A DNA stretch of 35,812 bases from Moraxellaceae bacterium (GTDB lineage: Bacteria; Pseudomonadota; Gammaproteobacteria; Pseudomonadales; Moraxellaceae): assembly GCA_020697295.1 (NCBI GenBank), contig JAJFBF010000047.1, positions 1-35,812 on the forward strand, written 5' to 3'. Below, piece after piece: positions 24,452 to 32,100 of this stretch (its first letter is position 1; each line of letters opens with the position of its first letter). A program made the translations under genes and the position numbers. The notes beneath the pieces are model-generated. The model saw nothing but the letters and a program-made list of their open reading frames with translations, did not search any database and was not told where the DNA came from.

Positions 24452-24732
24452 AGAAGCCTGTTCACATCGGCAGTTCCCTGGACGACCTGCTGCAGCAAGA
24501 CGGCCTGCTGGAGCACGCCACGGCGGTGGCCGTGAAGCGCGTGATCGCCTGGCAGATCGAGGAAGAAATGAAGGCCCAGGCGTTGACCAAGACGGCGCTG
24601 GCCGAGCGCATGCACACCAGCCGCGCCGCGCTGAACCGCCTGCTCGATGACACCGACACCAGCCTCACGCTGACCACGCTGGCAAGCGCGGCGGCGGCGC
24701 TGGGCAAGAAGCTGCGCATCGAGCTGGCCTGA
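24448..24732 (+). CDS. HigA-type XRE antitoxin
   Basis: 94 residues, start ATG 24448 overlapping the toxin's stop (ATGA). The C-terminal half is an XRE-type helix-turn-helix (LTKTALAERMHTSRAALNRLLDD then LTLTTLASAAAALGKKL). The order toxin then antitoxin is the HigBA arrangement. The gene is intact although its toxin is broken, the usual decay order because losing the antitoxin first would be lethal. It probably still binds the palindrome upstream. Confidence 0.88.
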   Translation: MKKPVHIGSSLDDLLQQDGLLEHATAVAVKRVIAWQIEEEMKAQALTKTALAERMHTSRAALNRLLDDTDTSLTLTTLASAAAALGKKLRIELA

Positions 24733-24752
24733 CGGGCTGGCCGGCCTCGTCC

Positions 24753-24821
24753 GCTGGCGACATCTATCTCAAGCTGACCGTCATCGACGATGTGCTCGTG
24801 GTGTCGTTCAAGGAGCCCTGA
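24753..24821 (+). pseudogene. C-terminal relic of an MqsR toxin
   Basis: In frame from GGC at 24753 the DNA encodes about 22 residues (GDIYLKLTVIDDVLVVSF then KEP-stop), matching the last strands of the MqsR mRNA interferase. The stop is two bases before the ATG of the MqsA-like gene, the spacing of an intact mqsRA operon. The rest of MqsR is gone; the relic begins right after higA. Confidence 0.65.
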
Positions 24822-24823
24822 TC

Positions 24824-25240
24824 ATGAAGTGTCCCAACTGCGGCGCCGCCACGCTGGTGCCTGACACCCGCGACCTGCCCTACACCTACAAGGATGAGAC
24901 CACCCTCCTCCCCGCCGTGACGGCCGACTGGTGCCCGGCCTGCGGCGAAGCGGTAATGGCGATGGACGAGTCGCAGCGGGTGTCACAGGCCATGCTGGAG
25001 TTCAACAAGCAGGTCAACGCGGGACTGGTCGATCCCGACTTCATCGGCACGGTGAAGCGCAAGTTGCAGCTGGACCAGCGCGAGGCGGAGCTGGCGGCCC
25101 TTAAGCAGGCCGGCCATGCCCTGAATGAACAGCTGGCCAGCCGTGGCGTCGAGCCGGAAGCCATCGTGGCCGAGTTCGAGCAGGCACGGAAAGCCGGACG
25201 CCTCCAGCCAGGAGACCCCCATGACAAAAAAACTCGATGA
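24824..25240 (+). CDS. MqsA-like antitoxin with replaced C-terminus
   Basis: 138 residues. The N-terminus is the MqsA zinc domain with C3, C6, C37 and C40 (KCPNCG and WCPACG). It is followed by the linker and the beginning of the helix-turn-helix (IGTVKRKLQLDQREAE). Where MqsA should continue with its DNA-recognition helix and end near residue 131 or so, the chain reads LAALKQAGHALNEQLASRGV and IVAEFEQARKAGR, a helical segment more like the end of an unrelated small antitoxin. I read this as a fusion created by deletion. DNA binding is probably lost; zinc-domain toxin binding may persist. It overlaps the next gene by 20 bp. Confidence 0.7.
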   Translation: MKCPNCGAATLVPDTRDLPYTYKDETTLLPAVTADWCPACGEAVMAMDESQRVSQAMLEFNKQVNAGLVDPDFIGTVKRKLQLDQREAELAALKQAGHALNEQLASRGVEPEAIVAEFEQARKAGRLQPGDPHDKKTR

Positions 25241-25445
25241 CGTGCTGACGGCCCTGCCCAAAGAGCGGCAGCGGCGGATCGAAGCACGTGCTCTGGAGTT
25301 GGCCCTGCCGGCCGCACAGGATTACGAGGCCTTCCTGCGCGGCAAGGTCGAGGCGGCCCGTCTTTCCGTGCAGGCCGGCGACGGTCAACCCGCTGCCGAG
25401 GTGGAGGCCTTTTTTGCCGCGCGCCGCGCGGCATTGAAGCCGTAA
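25221..25445 (+). CDS. Small antitoxin-like protein, apparently chimeric
   Basis: 74 residues from ATG 25221. The first 28 residues (KKLDDVLTALPKERQRRIEA) resemble the N-terminus of XRE-type antitoxins, but no helix-turn-helix follows. Instead, residues 33-74 (YEAFLRGKVEAARLSVQAGD and VEAFFAARRAAL) resemble the toxin-binding tail of ParD/RHH antitoxins. Like the gene before it, this looks like the front of one antitoxin joined to the back of another. No toxin gene follows: the next 290 bp hold only a repeat, so its partner has been lost. Expression is plausible through overlap with the previous gene. Confidence 0.55.
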   Translation: MTKKLDDVLTALPKERQRRIEARALELALPAAQDYEAFLRGKVEAARLSVQAGDGQPAAEVEAFFAARRAALKP

Positions 25446-25593
25446 CCCTCGGCATGAAGACAGGCGCTCAGGCGAGGACCCGGCGCCCGAAATGCAGTCC
25501 CTTGGCCAAGCTCCTTATTTCCCAAAACGAAAATATGGAGGCCAATACTCCTTCTGTATTTCCCGGCAGGAAAACATGAAGTCGATCGGTAGC

Positions 25594-25717
25594 CCGGCTT
25601 GACGCCCCGCCTGCCCCCGGTAGACTTCTCTGACCACTCAACCCTTGGCACTGCGATTCAGTTCGCTGCTGTCTTGGGTGACAAGACCGGCGCAAGCCGG
25701 TTTTGTCGCTTCTGCGG
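25594..25717 (+). repeat. Direct repeat with hairpin, right copy
   Basis: Second copy of the 21931-22050 element, same orientation, with the hairpin at 25679-25706 identical in both arms and loop. It lies between the convergent ends of the antitoxin cluster and the AbiEii-like gene, where it can act as a terminator. The 150 bp before it show no gene. Confidence 0.8.
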
Positions 25718-25734
25718 ATAGAAAAAGGCCTGTT

Positions 25735-26463
25735 CTACCCGCCTGCTGCCGGGGAAATCATCGACTCCAGGCGCCGGAACAGCAGGGCCTCACGCTGCGC
25801 ATTGCCACGGGCAGTGGATTGCACGGCGTATTCAAAATCAGGATGAGCCAGAAGCTCGCGCAGCTGCGCCGCCACCACGTGCTGCAGGACCGGATAGGCC
25901 GCCGCCAGTTCCACCCCCAGCGACTCGCGGCCATCGATCAAGGTCAGCAGGTCCTCGATGTCGCGACTGGCCATGGGATCGTCATTGCCCCGCCCCCGGT
26001 AGGCTTCGAGCTTGGTCGCCACGAAATACACCGGCGTCACCAGACGAATGAGGGTGCCGTCCGACAGGGCGTGATCGGTGGCCGTGCGCAGCGCAGCGGT
26101 GTACCAGCGATTGGAGAAACCGAGGATGCGCTCGTCGTCCGGCATGAAGTCGACGATCAGCGGGCTCGTGCCGCCAGCGGCCAGCCGCATGCGACAGATC
26201 ACCTCGTCCTCCGCGCTCACCTGGAAGCCGCGCTGCTGCAATCGGGCCTGCAGCGCATACCAGTCCGCGCCACCCAGCACATGGACAATCAGGTCGACAT
26301 CATCGGTAAAGCGGACGGACTCGCGACTGATGGCATCCGTCAGCATGAGGGCCGTGGTGCAGCCGCCGACAAAGGCCATTTGCGCGGCCAGCTCGGGCCC
26401 CAGCGCCACCGCCACGCGCTGCAGCATGAGCTCCTGCTGGCGCCACGCCGGCTCCGGACTCAT
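25735..26463 (-). CDS. AbiEii-like nucleotidyltransferase
   Basis: 242 residues with a nucleotidyltransferase core: FVGGCTTALML (31-41) and RFTDDVDLIV (51-60), where D55 and D57 are metal ligands. This is the pattern of the AbiEii/AbiGii toxin superfamily, which adds nucleotides to tRNA ends or similar acceptors. Residues 130-190 (LIRLVTPVYFVATKLEAYRG, RDIEDLLTLIDGR) fit the rest of the fold. The ATG overlaps the stop of the winged-helix gene upstream, as in AbiE-type operons (antitoxin first, toxin second). No break is seen. Substrate unknown. Confidence 0.82.
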   Translation of the reverse strand: MSPEPAWRQQELMLQRVAVALGPELAAQMAFVGGCTTALMLTDAISRESVRFTDDVDLIVHVLGGADWYALQARLQQRGFQVSAEDEVICRMRLAAGGTSPLIVDFMPDDERILGFSNRWYTAALRTATDHALSDGTLIRLVTPVYFVATKLEAYRGRGNDDPMASRDIEDLLTLIDGRESLGVELAAAYPVLQHVVAAQLRELLAHPDFEYAVQSTARGNAQREALLFRRLESMISPAAGG

Positions 26464-27068
26464 GCCACCCTACCTCGCAGATGCTGCTCCAGGAGGTCGC
26501 GGGCCAGACCGGCTTCACGTGGCTGGCCCAGGCGAATGGCGTCGACCAGGGCCAACAGGGCATACAGCTCCGGGTCACGCCGGGCGGCCATGGGCACGGT
26601 GCGGAACAGCGGCTCGATGCGCTGCCCCAGCTGACTGCCCTCGGCATCTTCCCAGACGTAAATATGCTCGCCGGCCGACAGCAGGCGATCGGCGAGCACC
26701 GGGGCGGCATGCGCGGTGGGCAGGCCCCGCACCAGCGGGCCCGGCCGGGCCGGAAACACGTAGCGCACGCCATGCGCCAGGAATTCGAAGAGCCCCCGGG
26801 TATTGACCTGGGGCCGGCCACTCTGGCGCCCGGCTTTCAGCAGGCCATTCTCCTGGCAGCGGCGCAGGCCGCCGCTGACCTCGGACTTGCTGATGCCGGT
26901 ACTCTCCTCCAGGGCGCGGACGGAGTACGGGTCCTGACCGGCCTCGGGCGCGGCACCGGCGGCCAGCGACGCCCTCGCCAGCGCCGATTCGCGGACGGCG
27001 AAGGGCGAGGCCTCCTGGCGGGAGAGGCTTACCAGCTTGAGCAGCAGCAGCAGATCCTGGCCTTTCAT
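26460..27068 (-). CDS. Winged-helix regulator, likely antitoxin of the AbiEii-like toxin
   Basis: 202 residues. Residues about 45-85 form a winged helix (YSVRALEESTGISKSEVSGG, LRRCQENGLL). The C-terminal part includes a conserved-looking FLAHGVRYVFPARPGPLVRG and a helical end (LYALLALVDAIRLGQPREAG). It is the first gene of the pair and is coupled to the transferase by ATGA, which is the position of AbiEi. It may not belong to the classic AbiEi family. A nested inverted repeat sits directly upstream of the start, supporting autoregulation. Confidence 0.75.
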   Translation of the reverse strand: MKGQDLLLLLKLVSLSRQEASPFAVRESALARASLAAGAAPEAGQDPYSVRALEESTGISKSEVSGGLRRCQENGLLKAGRQSGRPQVNTRGLFEFLAHGVRYVFPARPGPLVRGLPTAHAAPVLADRLLSAGEHIYVWEDAEGSQLGQRIEPLFRTVPMAARRDPELYALLALVDAIRLGQPREAGLARDLLEQHLRGRVA

Positions 27069-27071
27069 GGG

Positions 27072-27112
27072 GTGTCCGGATGGAATGTCCTTTGTTTCAG
27101 GACAGAGGACAC
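27072..27112. promoter_or_regulatory. Nested inverted-repeat operator for the AbiE-like pair
   Basis: Outer arms GTGTCC (27072-27077) and GGACAC (27107-27112); inner arms TGTCCT (27086-27091) and AGGACA (27099-27104). The set ends 3 bp from the start codon at 27068, so binding would block initiation. The likely ligand is the winged-helix protein encoded downstream. Confidence 0.6.
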
Positions 27113-27159
27113 AGCATACAAGGAGGGCCAGGGCTCAGCAAGCCGGCCACACCGCCCCC

Positions 27160-27570
27160 TCACTCCGCCCAGTTCTCCAGTACCAGGCCCGGCACCCGCT
27201 CGAACTCCCTCAGGTTGTTGCTGACCAGGGGCAGGCCGAGCGCCAGCGCATGGGCGGCAATCCAGAGGTCGTTATTGCCGATGACCCTGCCGCTGCGCTG
27301 CAGGTGGGCCAGCAGGCGTCCGTAGTGCGACCCTGCCTCGGCCGTAAGCTCCAGCACGGGGATCAGTTCACGCAGGCGCGCCAGTGCCGCCAGGACGGCA
27401 TCGCGCTGCAGGCTCTTTTCGGCACCGTGGCAGAGCTCGCCCCAGGTCACGGCCGACATGGCCACTTCACCGGGGCGCAGTTGCTGAAAACGCGCCAGTA
27501 CCGCCGGGGGCCGCGCCTTGGTGATGTAGATGCAGATATTGGTGTCGAGCAGGTAGCGGCAGACACTCAT
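27160..27570 (-). CDS. vapC: VapC PIN-domain toxin
   Basis: 136 residues. PIN-domain catalytic acids are all present: D9 (LLDTN), E45 (WGELCHG) and D101 (NDLWIAAHA), with the conserved asparagine before D101. VapC toxins cleave specific RNAs, often initiator tRNA or rRNA. It starts 3 bp after the vapB stop, so both are translated together. The gene is complete and should be active. Confidence 0.95.
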   Translation of the reverse strand: MSVCRYLLDTNICIYITKARPPAVLARFQQLRPGEVAMSAVTWGELCHGAEKSLQRDAVLAALARLRELIPVLELTAEAGSHYGRLLAHLQRSGRVIGNNDLWIAAHALALGLPLVSNNLREFERVPGLVLENWAE

Positions 27571-27573
27571 GGC

Positions 27574-27804
27574 TTACAGCTCGTCCCGCGCCTGCGGCGG
27601 CAGGTTGTGCCGGCCTTCGCTCATAAAATCGTCCGGCATGGCCGCCAGCAGCTCGAAAGCTTCGGCGAGACTGACCGCCTTCTTGCGCAGCACGATCTCC
27701 TCGCCCCGGCGCAGGATCTCCACCTCGTCCACATCGAACTGGAAGTCCCTGGGCAGGCGGACCGCCTGGGAATTGCCGCTCTTGAAAACCCGGGTTGTTG
27801 CCAT
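27574..27804 (-). CDS. vapB: VapB AbrB-type antitoxin
   Basis: 76 residues from the ATG at 27804, chosen because GGAGG lies five bases upstream; a GTG two codons earlier is possible. The N-terminal AbrB swapped-hairpin domain is clear (TTRVFKSGNSQAVRLPRDF, EILRRGEEIVLRKK). The C-terminus (AEAFELLAAMPDDFMSEGRH) is the toxin-binding tail. It precedes vapC in one operon and has an upstream palindrome to which the VapBC complex would bind. Confidence 0.95.
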   Translation of the reverse strand: MATTRVFKSGNSQAVRLPRDFQFDVDEVEILRRGEEIVLRKKAVSLAEAFELLAAMPDDFMSEGRHNLPPQARDEL

Positions 27805-27814
27805 GGCCACCTCC

Positions 27815-27835
27815 GTATATATTGAAAGTATATAC
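27815..27835. promoter_or_regulatory. vapBC operator/promoter palindrome
   Basis: GTATATA, 7-nt spacer TTGAAAG, TATATAC. On the minus strand the right arm contains TATACT-like -10 sequence, so binding of VapBC would shut its own promoter. It ends next to the vapB ribosome-binding site. Confidence 0.75.
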
Positions 27836-27993
27836 AGACAGCGCCCTCATGCCAATCGGGCCTCAGCGCTTCGTCCCTTTTTACAGCCCCACCTTTTTAC
27901 ACGGCGGCGACGGCCTCCCTCTTCCGGGCGAGTGCCGGACGGGGGTCATTAATGAGCCCTTAGGGGCGTTAACAGCTCTTTTATGAGCCCCTT

Positions 27994-28163
27994 GCTGCAA
28001 CTCACCGAAAAGGGGTGGGGGCCCGCTCAGGTCCATTGCGCAGTCGCGGTGCTTTTCCTCGCTGCAACTCACCGAAAGGGGTGGGGTCCCGCTCAGGTCC
28101 ATTGCGCAGTCGCGGTGCTTTTCCTCGCTGCAACTCACCGAAAGGGGTGGGGTCCCGCACGCC
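27994..28163 (+). repeat. 66-bp tandem repeat, about 2.6 copies
   Basis: Units begin GCTGCAACTCACCGAAAGGGG at 27994 (67 bp, one extra A), 28061 (66 bp) and 28127 (partial, 37 bp). Copies are almost identical. The repeats lie in the 440-bp stretch between vapB and the TetR gene, which has no convincing gene. The unit is a multiple of three and leaves a plus-strand frame open, but that frame has no ribosome-binding site or protein-like content. Confidence 0.9.
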
Positions 28164-28221
28164 CTCCGACTTCCTCACCTGCGATGCTCTTCCCGCAGAC
28201 AGCCAAAACCGCGAGAGCGAC

Positions 28222-28247
28222 CCGCCGGCCGTTGCGAAAGCCGGCGG
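28222..28247 (-). terminator. Hairpin after the TetR gene
   Basis: CCGCCGG and CCGGCGG arms, 12-nt loop, directly after the regulator's stop on the minus strand. No T tract, so a terminator function is only probable. Confidence 0.4.
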
Positions 28248-28895
28248 CTAGCGCCCCTCGCGCAGCAACATCGACACCATGGCGTTGACGAAAGCGTCAT
28301 CTTCCGCCTGCGGATCCGCAGGGCTGCCGAAGCCGGCCTCCGCCACGGCATACCCGTACAGGGCATTCTGCACCACGACCGCCAGCGCCTGCGGATCGAC
28401 GTCGATCAGCTCACCCGCCTGGATGCGCTGGCGGTAGACACGCGCAATCGACTCCAGCGCATCCTGCACCAGGCGCTGGCGCACCTCGGCCTTGAGCTCG
28501 GGAAAATGCTCGGCGCCGCGGCTGAGCAGATTGGCCCGCTCCAGGTTGTCCCGCATCCCCCGCAGGGTCAGCCTGAACTGCGCCAACAGGGCGCTACGGG
28601 TGTCCCTGTCGGCATCGGCCAGGGCGTCCAGCTCGTGGGAGCGTCGCGCCCGGGCGCTCTCGATCTCTTGCTCCATGAGCGCCTTGAGCAGCGCTTCCTT
28701 GTCGGAAAAGTGCCGGTAAAAGCTGCCGCTGCCGGCCTTCAGGCCAACCGCCGCCTCGAGCTCCGCGACCGACACGCCGTCAAAGCCCTTGCGTGAAAAC
28801 AGGTGGAGACCCGCCTCGATCAGCAAGGCCCGGGTTTTCCCGCGCTCCTTGCTGCCCGGACCGGTTGTGGGACGCGGTGCCGCCGGTTTCGCCAT
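28248..28895 (-). CDS. TetR-family transcriptional regulator
   Basis: 215 residues. The TetR N-terminal DNA-binding domain spans about 20-70 (ALLIEAGLHLFSRKGFDGVS, VAELEAAVGLKAGSGSFYRH), followed by the helical ligand-binding domain. It is divergent from the large exported protein gene, and four alternating half-sites lie between them. So it most likely represses that gene and itself, released by an unknown small molecule, possibly an ester or alcohol given the nearby esterase (inference). This gene marks the change from the defence island to apparently stable genome. Confidence 0.93.
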   Translation of the reverse strand: MAKPAAPRPTTGPGSKERGKTRALLIEAGLHLFSRKGFDGVSVAELEAAVGLKAGSGSFYRHFSDKEALLKALMEQEIESARARRSHELDALADADRDTRSALLAQFRLTLRGMRDNLERANLLSRGAEHFPELKAEVRQRLVQDALESIARVYRQRIQAGELIDVDPQALAVVVQNALYGYAVAEAGFGSPADPQAEDDAFVNAMVSMLLREGR

Positions 28896-29036
28896 GCCCT
28901 GCCTCTCCTGTTCGCAATTTGTGGGGCGCAGGGTAGCGCAAGTCCGTCCGCCCCGGTGCGCGGCCGAGCCCGACCTGAGCAGACCAGCCCGCCCCCATCA
29001 ACAATCCCGAACAGCCTCAACCGTCGGTCCGGCAAA

Positions 29037-29075
29037 TGCAAGTACATCCTTGCACAGTGCAAGTAACCCCTTGCA
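29037..29075. promoter_or_regulatory. TetR-type operator with four half-sites
   Basis: Half-sites TGCAAG (29037), CTTGCA (29049), TGCAAG (29058) and CTTGCA (29070) alternate, giving two 18-bp palindromes plus a central palindrome CTTGCACAGTGCAAG. TetR proteins commonly bind such paired sites as two dimers. It is located 70 bp before the exported-protein start and 140 bp before the tetR start. Confidence 0.75.
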
Positions 29076-29144
29076 TCATTCGACAGCCGCCAGGGACGCA
29101 GATCCGTCGCCGGCCAAGACCCACCCCATCACGGAGGATCCCCC

Positions 29145-32100
29145 ATGCGCGGTACCCCGACAGCACTCCGCTTCCGGCTGGCCTGCACGGCCACCCTGCT
29201 GGCCCTGACCTGGCCGGCGACGGCACAACTGCCCACCGACTTCTCCAGCCAGTCCGCGCTCGACAGCTACGCCAGCGCGCTCCCGGCCCCGCAGGCGCCG
29301 GACAATAGCGTGGACTGGTTCGACGGCCAGGACCGCACGCCCTACAGCCTGGCGGTGTCGAACTGGCACTTCGGCCAGTATTACCAGGAAGCGTCGGCGC
29401 GCTTCGGCACCCTCCCGGACGGCACCGCGCTGCTGGGGGCCCGCACCGGCTGGCTGCTGTACCTGCTGTCGCTGACCGGCGCCGACAAGTTCACCGGCAA
29501 CCCGCCTGACCGCGGCTGGGAATGGGGCTGGACCGTTGCCACCCCGGAAATCCCGCTGGTCAACCGCGAGGTCAGCTCCGTCAACTACCGCAGCGGTTTC
29601 CGCCGCCCGCACCTGCCGCCGCTGCGCTGGACGCGCGACGGCCGCCTGGGCCTGGTGGCCGACATCGGCGGCGTGGATGGCAAGCCGCAGCCGCTGCGCA
29701 TCCAGTTGAACCGCCCCGAGGGGCTGCAGGAGCATTTTGTCGACAGTGCGCCGGGGGTGCCCAGCATGGACCCGGCCACCTGGGAGGTCCCTGACTACAC
29801 GAAGTGGGGCCTGCCCGGCAGCAACCTGGCGCAGTTTGCCACGCTGTGCGAGGCGGCCCCGGCCACGCCCGCCCAGGCCAACCCCTATACCTGCGGCAGT
29901 GACGACTGCTACGACCTGACACTGGTCGGCACCGCGGTGCAGCAGAGCTACGACACCTCGGCACAGGTGGGCAAGGAAGGTGGCATCCGCACGCAGTACC
30001 TGCCGCAGTTGCAGCCGCAGGACCGGCTGTTCAGCCGCCAGCTCACCATCCGCGTCAGCCAGCCCAAGACGCCGCAGGCGCGCATCAGTGCCGTCGACAT
30101 CGGCCGCGACGTCCGGGTGGCGCCCATCCGCCAGGGCGTGCTGTTCGAGCCGGTCACGCCGGCCGATGGTCGCCTGCTCGTCGCGCGCCGCGCCGGCCTG
30201 CCGCTGGTGTGGCGGCATTCGGCAACGGGGCGGATGCACGCCGGCAATTATGAAACGGTCTATGCGGTGGCGCCGCAGGGCGGACCCGCCTGTGACGTCA
30301 CGCAGTGGGGCGACCTGATGCCCATCTCGCACGCGCCCTTCGATCCGCGCGTAAAGGACAAGTACCTGTTTGCGAAATACCCCTTCCGCGATCCGATGGG
30401 CAACGCCATTCCCGACGGCGCCGACATCAAGGGCACCTATCCCTGGATCGACAAGGACGCCAAGGTGCTGTCGCTGATGATCAGCGACGCCAACCTCTTC
30501 GGCGGCGGCTATCTCGCGCCCAAGGAACGTTACCCGAACCGTTGCGTGCACGATGGCTGCAAGCGCGGCGACCGCGATGCCACCAACGACCTCACCTACA
30601 TGCTCCTCGGCGGCTGGAGCAAGGGCAAGGGCGTGGTCATCGACAACCTGCTGAACTTCGCGGACTTCCGCCTGACGCTGTCCAACGCGCTCTGGCTGGA
30701 CCTCTACCGGCCCGGCTCGGCGCTGCCCGTCACCGCCAACCGCAATGCCAGCGTCGAGGTCGGCGGCTCGCGCTCGCTCAGCCACAGCGAACCCAACAGC
30801 CTGATCCCGCTGAAGGATCGCTACGGCTATCCGGTGCTGGGCAGTGACGGCCAGCCGCAGTCGCACCTGGTCAAGAACTCCTCGGTGTTCGACACCATTG
30901 ACCACCGCCTGAACTACAACCCGCACATGAAGCCGGTGTCACCGCACGACGTGGTGTGGACGCTCAGCAGCGGCGTCGCCACCGACGAGTTTTCCTTTGA
31001 CGACCTGCTCAACGACCACGCCTTCATCGTCTCCGACATGGTGGCCGCCTTCTCGGCCGCCAACGACAGCCTGTTCCGCATGACCGCCTACGATGGCTGG
31101 AACAAGTTGTGGGGCGACTGGCGCGGCCAGGTGAAGGTGCAGAACGCCGCCACCACGCTGCCCCACCGCTGGGTGGTGCCGCGCGCGGGCGATGTGGCGA
31201 ACGGACGCATCGAGCCGGTGGCCAACGGGGGCATCAAGGGCAAGGGCCTGTACTTCAACGGCCAGAACACGCACCTGCTCTACGACATCCCCTCCACGCA
31301 GCCGCAGTCGATGAGTGCCGCCTCCTGGTTCCACTCGCTGTTCCTTGATGTCCGCGCACAGGGCGCCAGCGAGGAACAGGTGATTCTCAACTTCCCCGAC
31401 AAGAGCCGGCTGACCATGAAGGACGCCAGCGCGAACGTCAGCTTCCAGGCCTACAACAACAACGGTGAGCTGCAGAAGGTGTTCCTGGTGCCGACCAGTC
31501 TCGTCCGCCAGCGCTGGTTCCACCTCGGCCTGCAGACGGCGCCGGACGGCCGCAGCACCGTCTACGTCAACGGCTATCCCTGGACAGAGTTCGCCGCCAC
31601 GCGCGGCTCGCTGTTCCAGATGCGCGGCGGCGCGCTGGTGCTCGGGCGCGGCCATCATGACTACGAGGCGCGCTACGACGGCTTCTGGAACTGGCTGTGG
31701 GGCAAGTCGACGGCCTCGCCCGCCAACTACCGCGCCTTCCAGGGCTGGATGGACGAGTACAAGGTGTTTGCGCAGCGCCCGGACCCGGAAAGCATCTGCA
31801 ACCTGGCCAACGGCACGCTGGTGGCGGTGGGCAGCAACGCGCAGCTGGGCAGCCAGGCCGCGCTCTACCCGTCCGCGATGCACGAGCGCATCAGCAACGC
31901 GCTGCGCCTGCGCGGACAAGCGACGCACGCGCGCTATGCCTGCCACATGGGCGACCCGGCCCAGGGCCGCACGGCGGCGCTGCACCGGCTGCCGGCGGGT
32001 GCGGTCGGTATTCGCGCCAGCATGCATTTCCCGGAAGGCCCGCTCTACCACGACGCCCCGCGTCCGGACTCGACCAGCAACGAGTTCTGCCTGGCCTGCC

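Noticed and set aside
27994..28163. Possible CRISPR array
   Set aside because: Units are 66 bp and directly contiguous with no variable spacers, and there are no cas genes.
1..28200. Prophage or integrative conjugative element
   Set aside because: No integrase, terminase, capsid, tail, relaxase or type IV secretion gene is seen; PcfJ alone does not indicate conjugation. Integration genes could lie outside the window.
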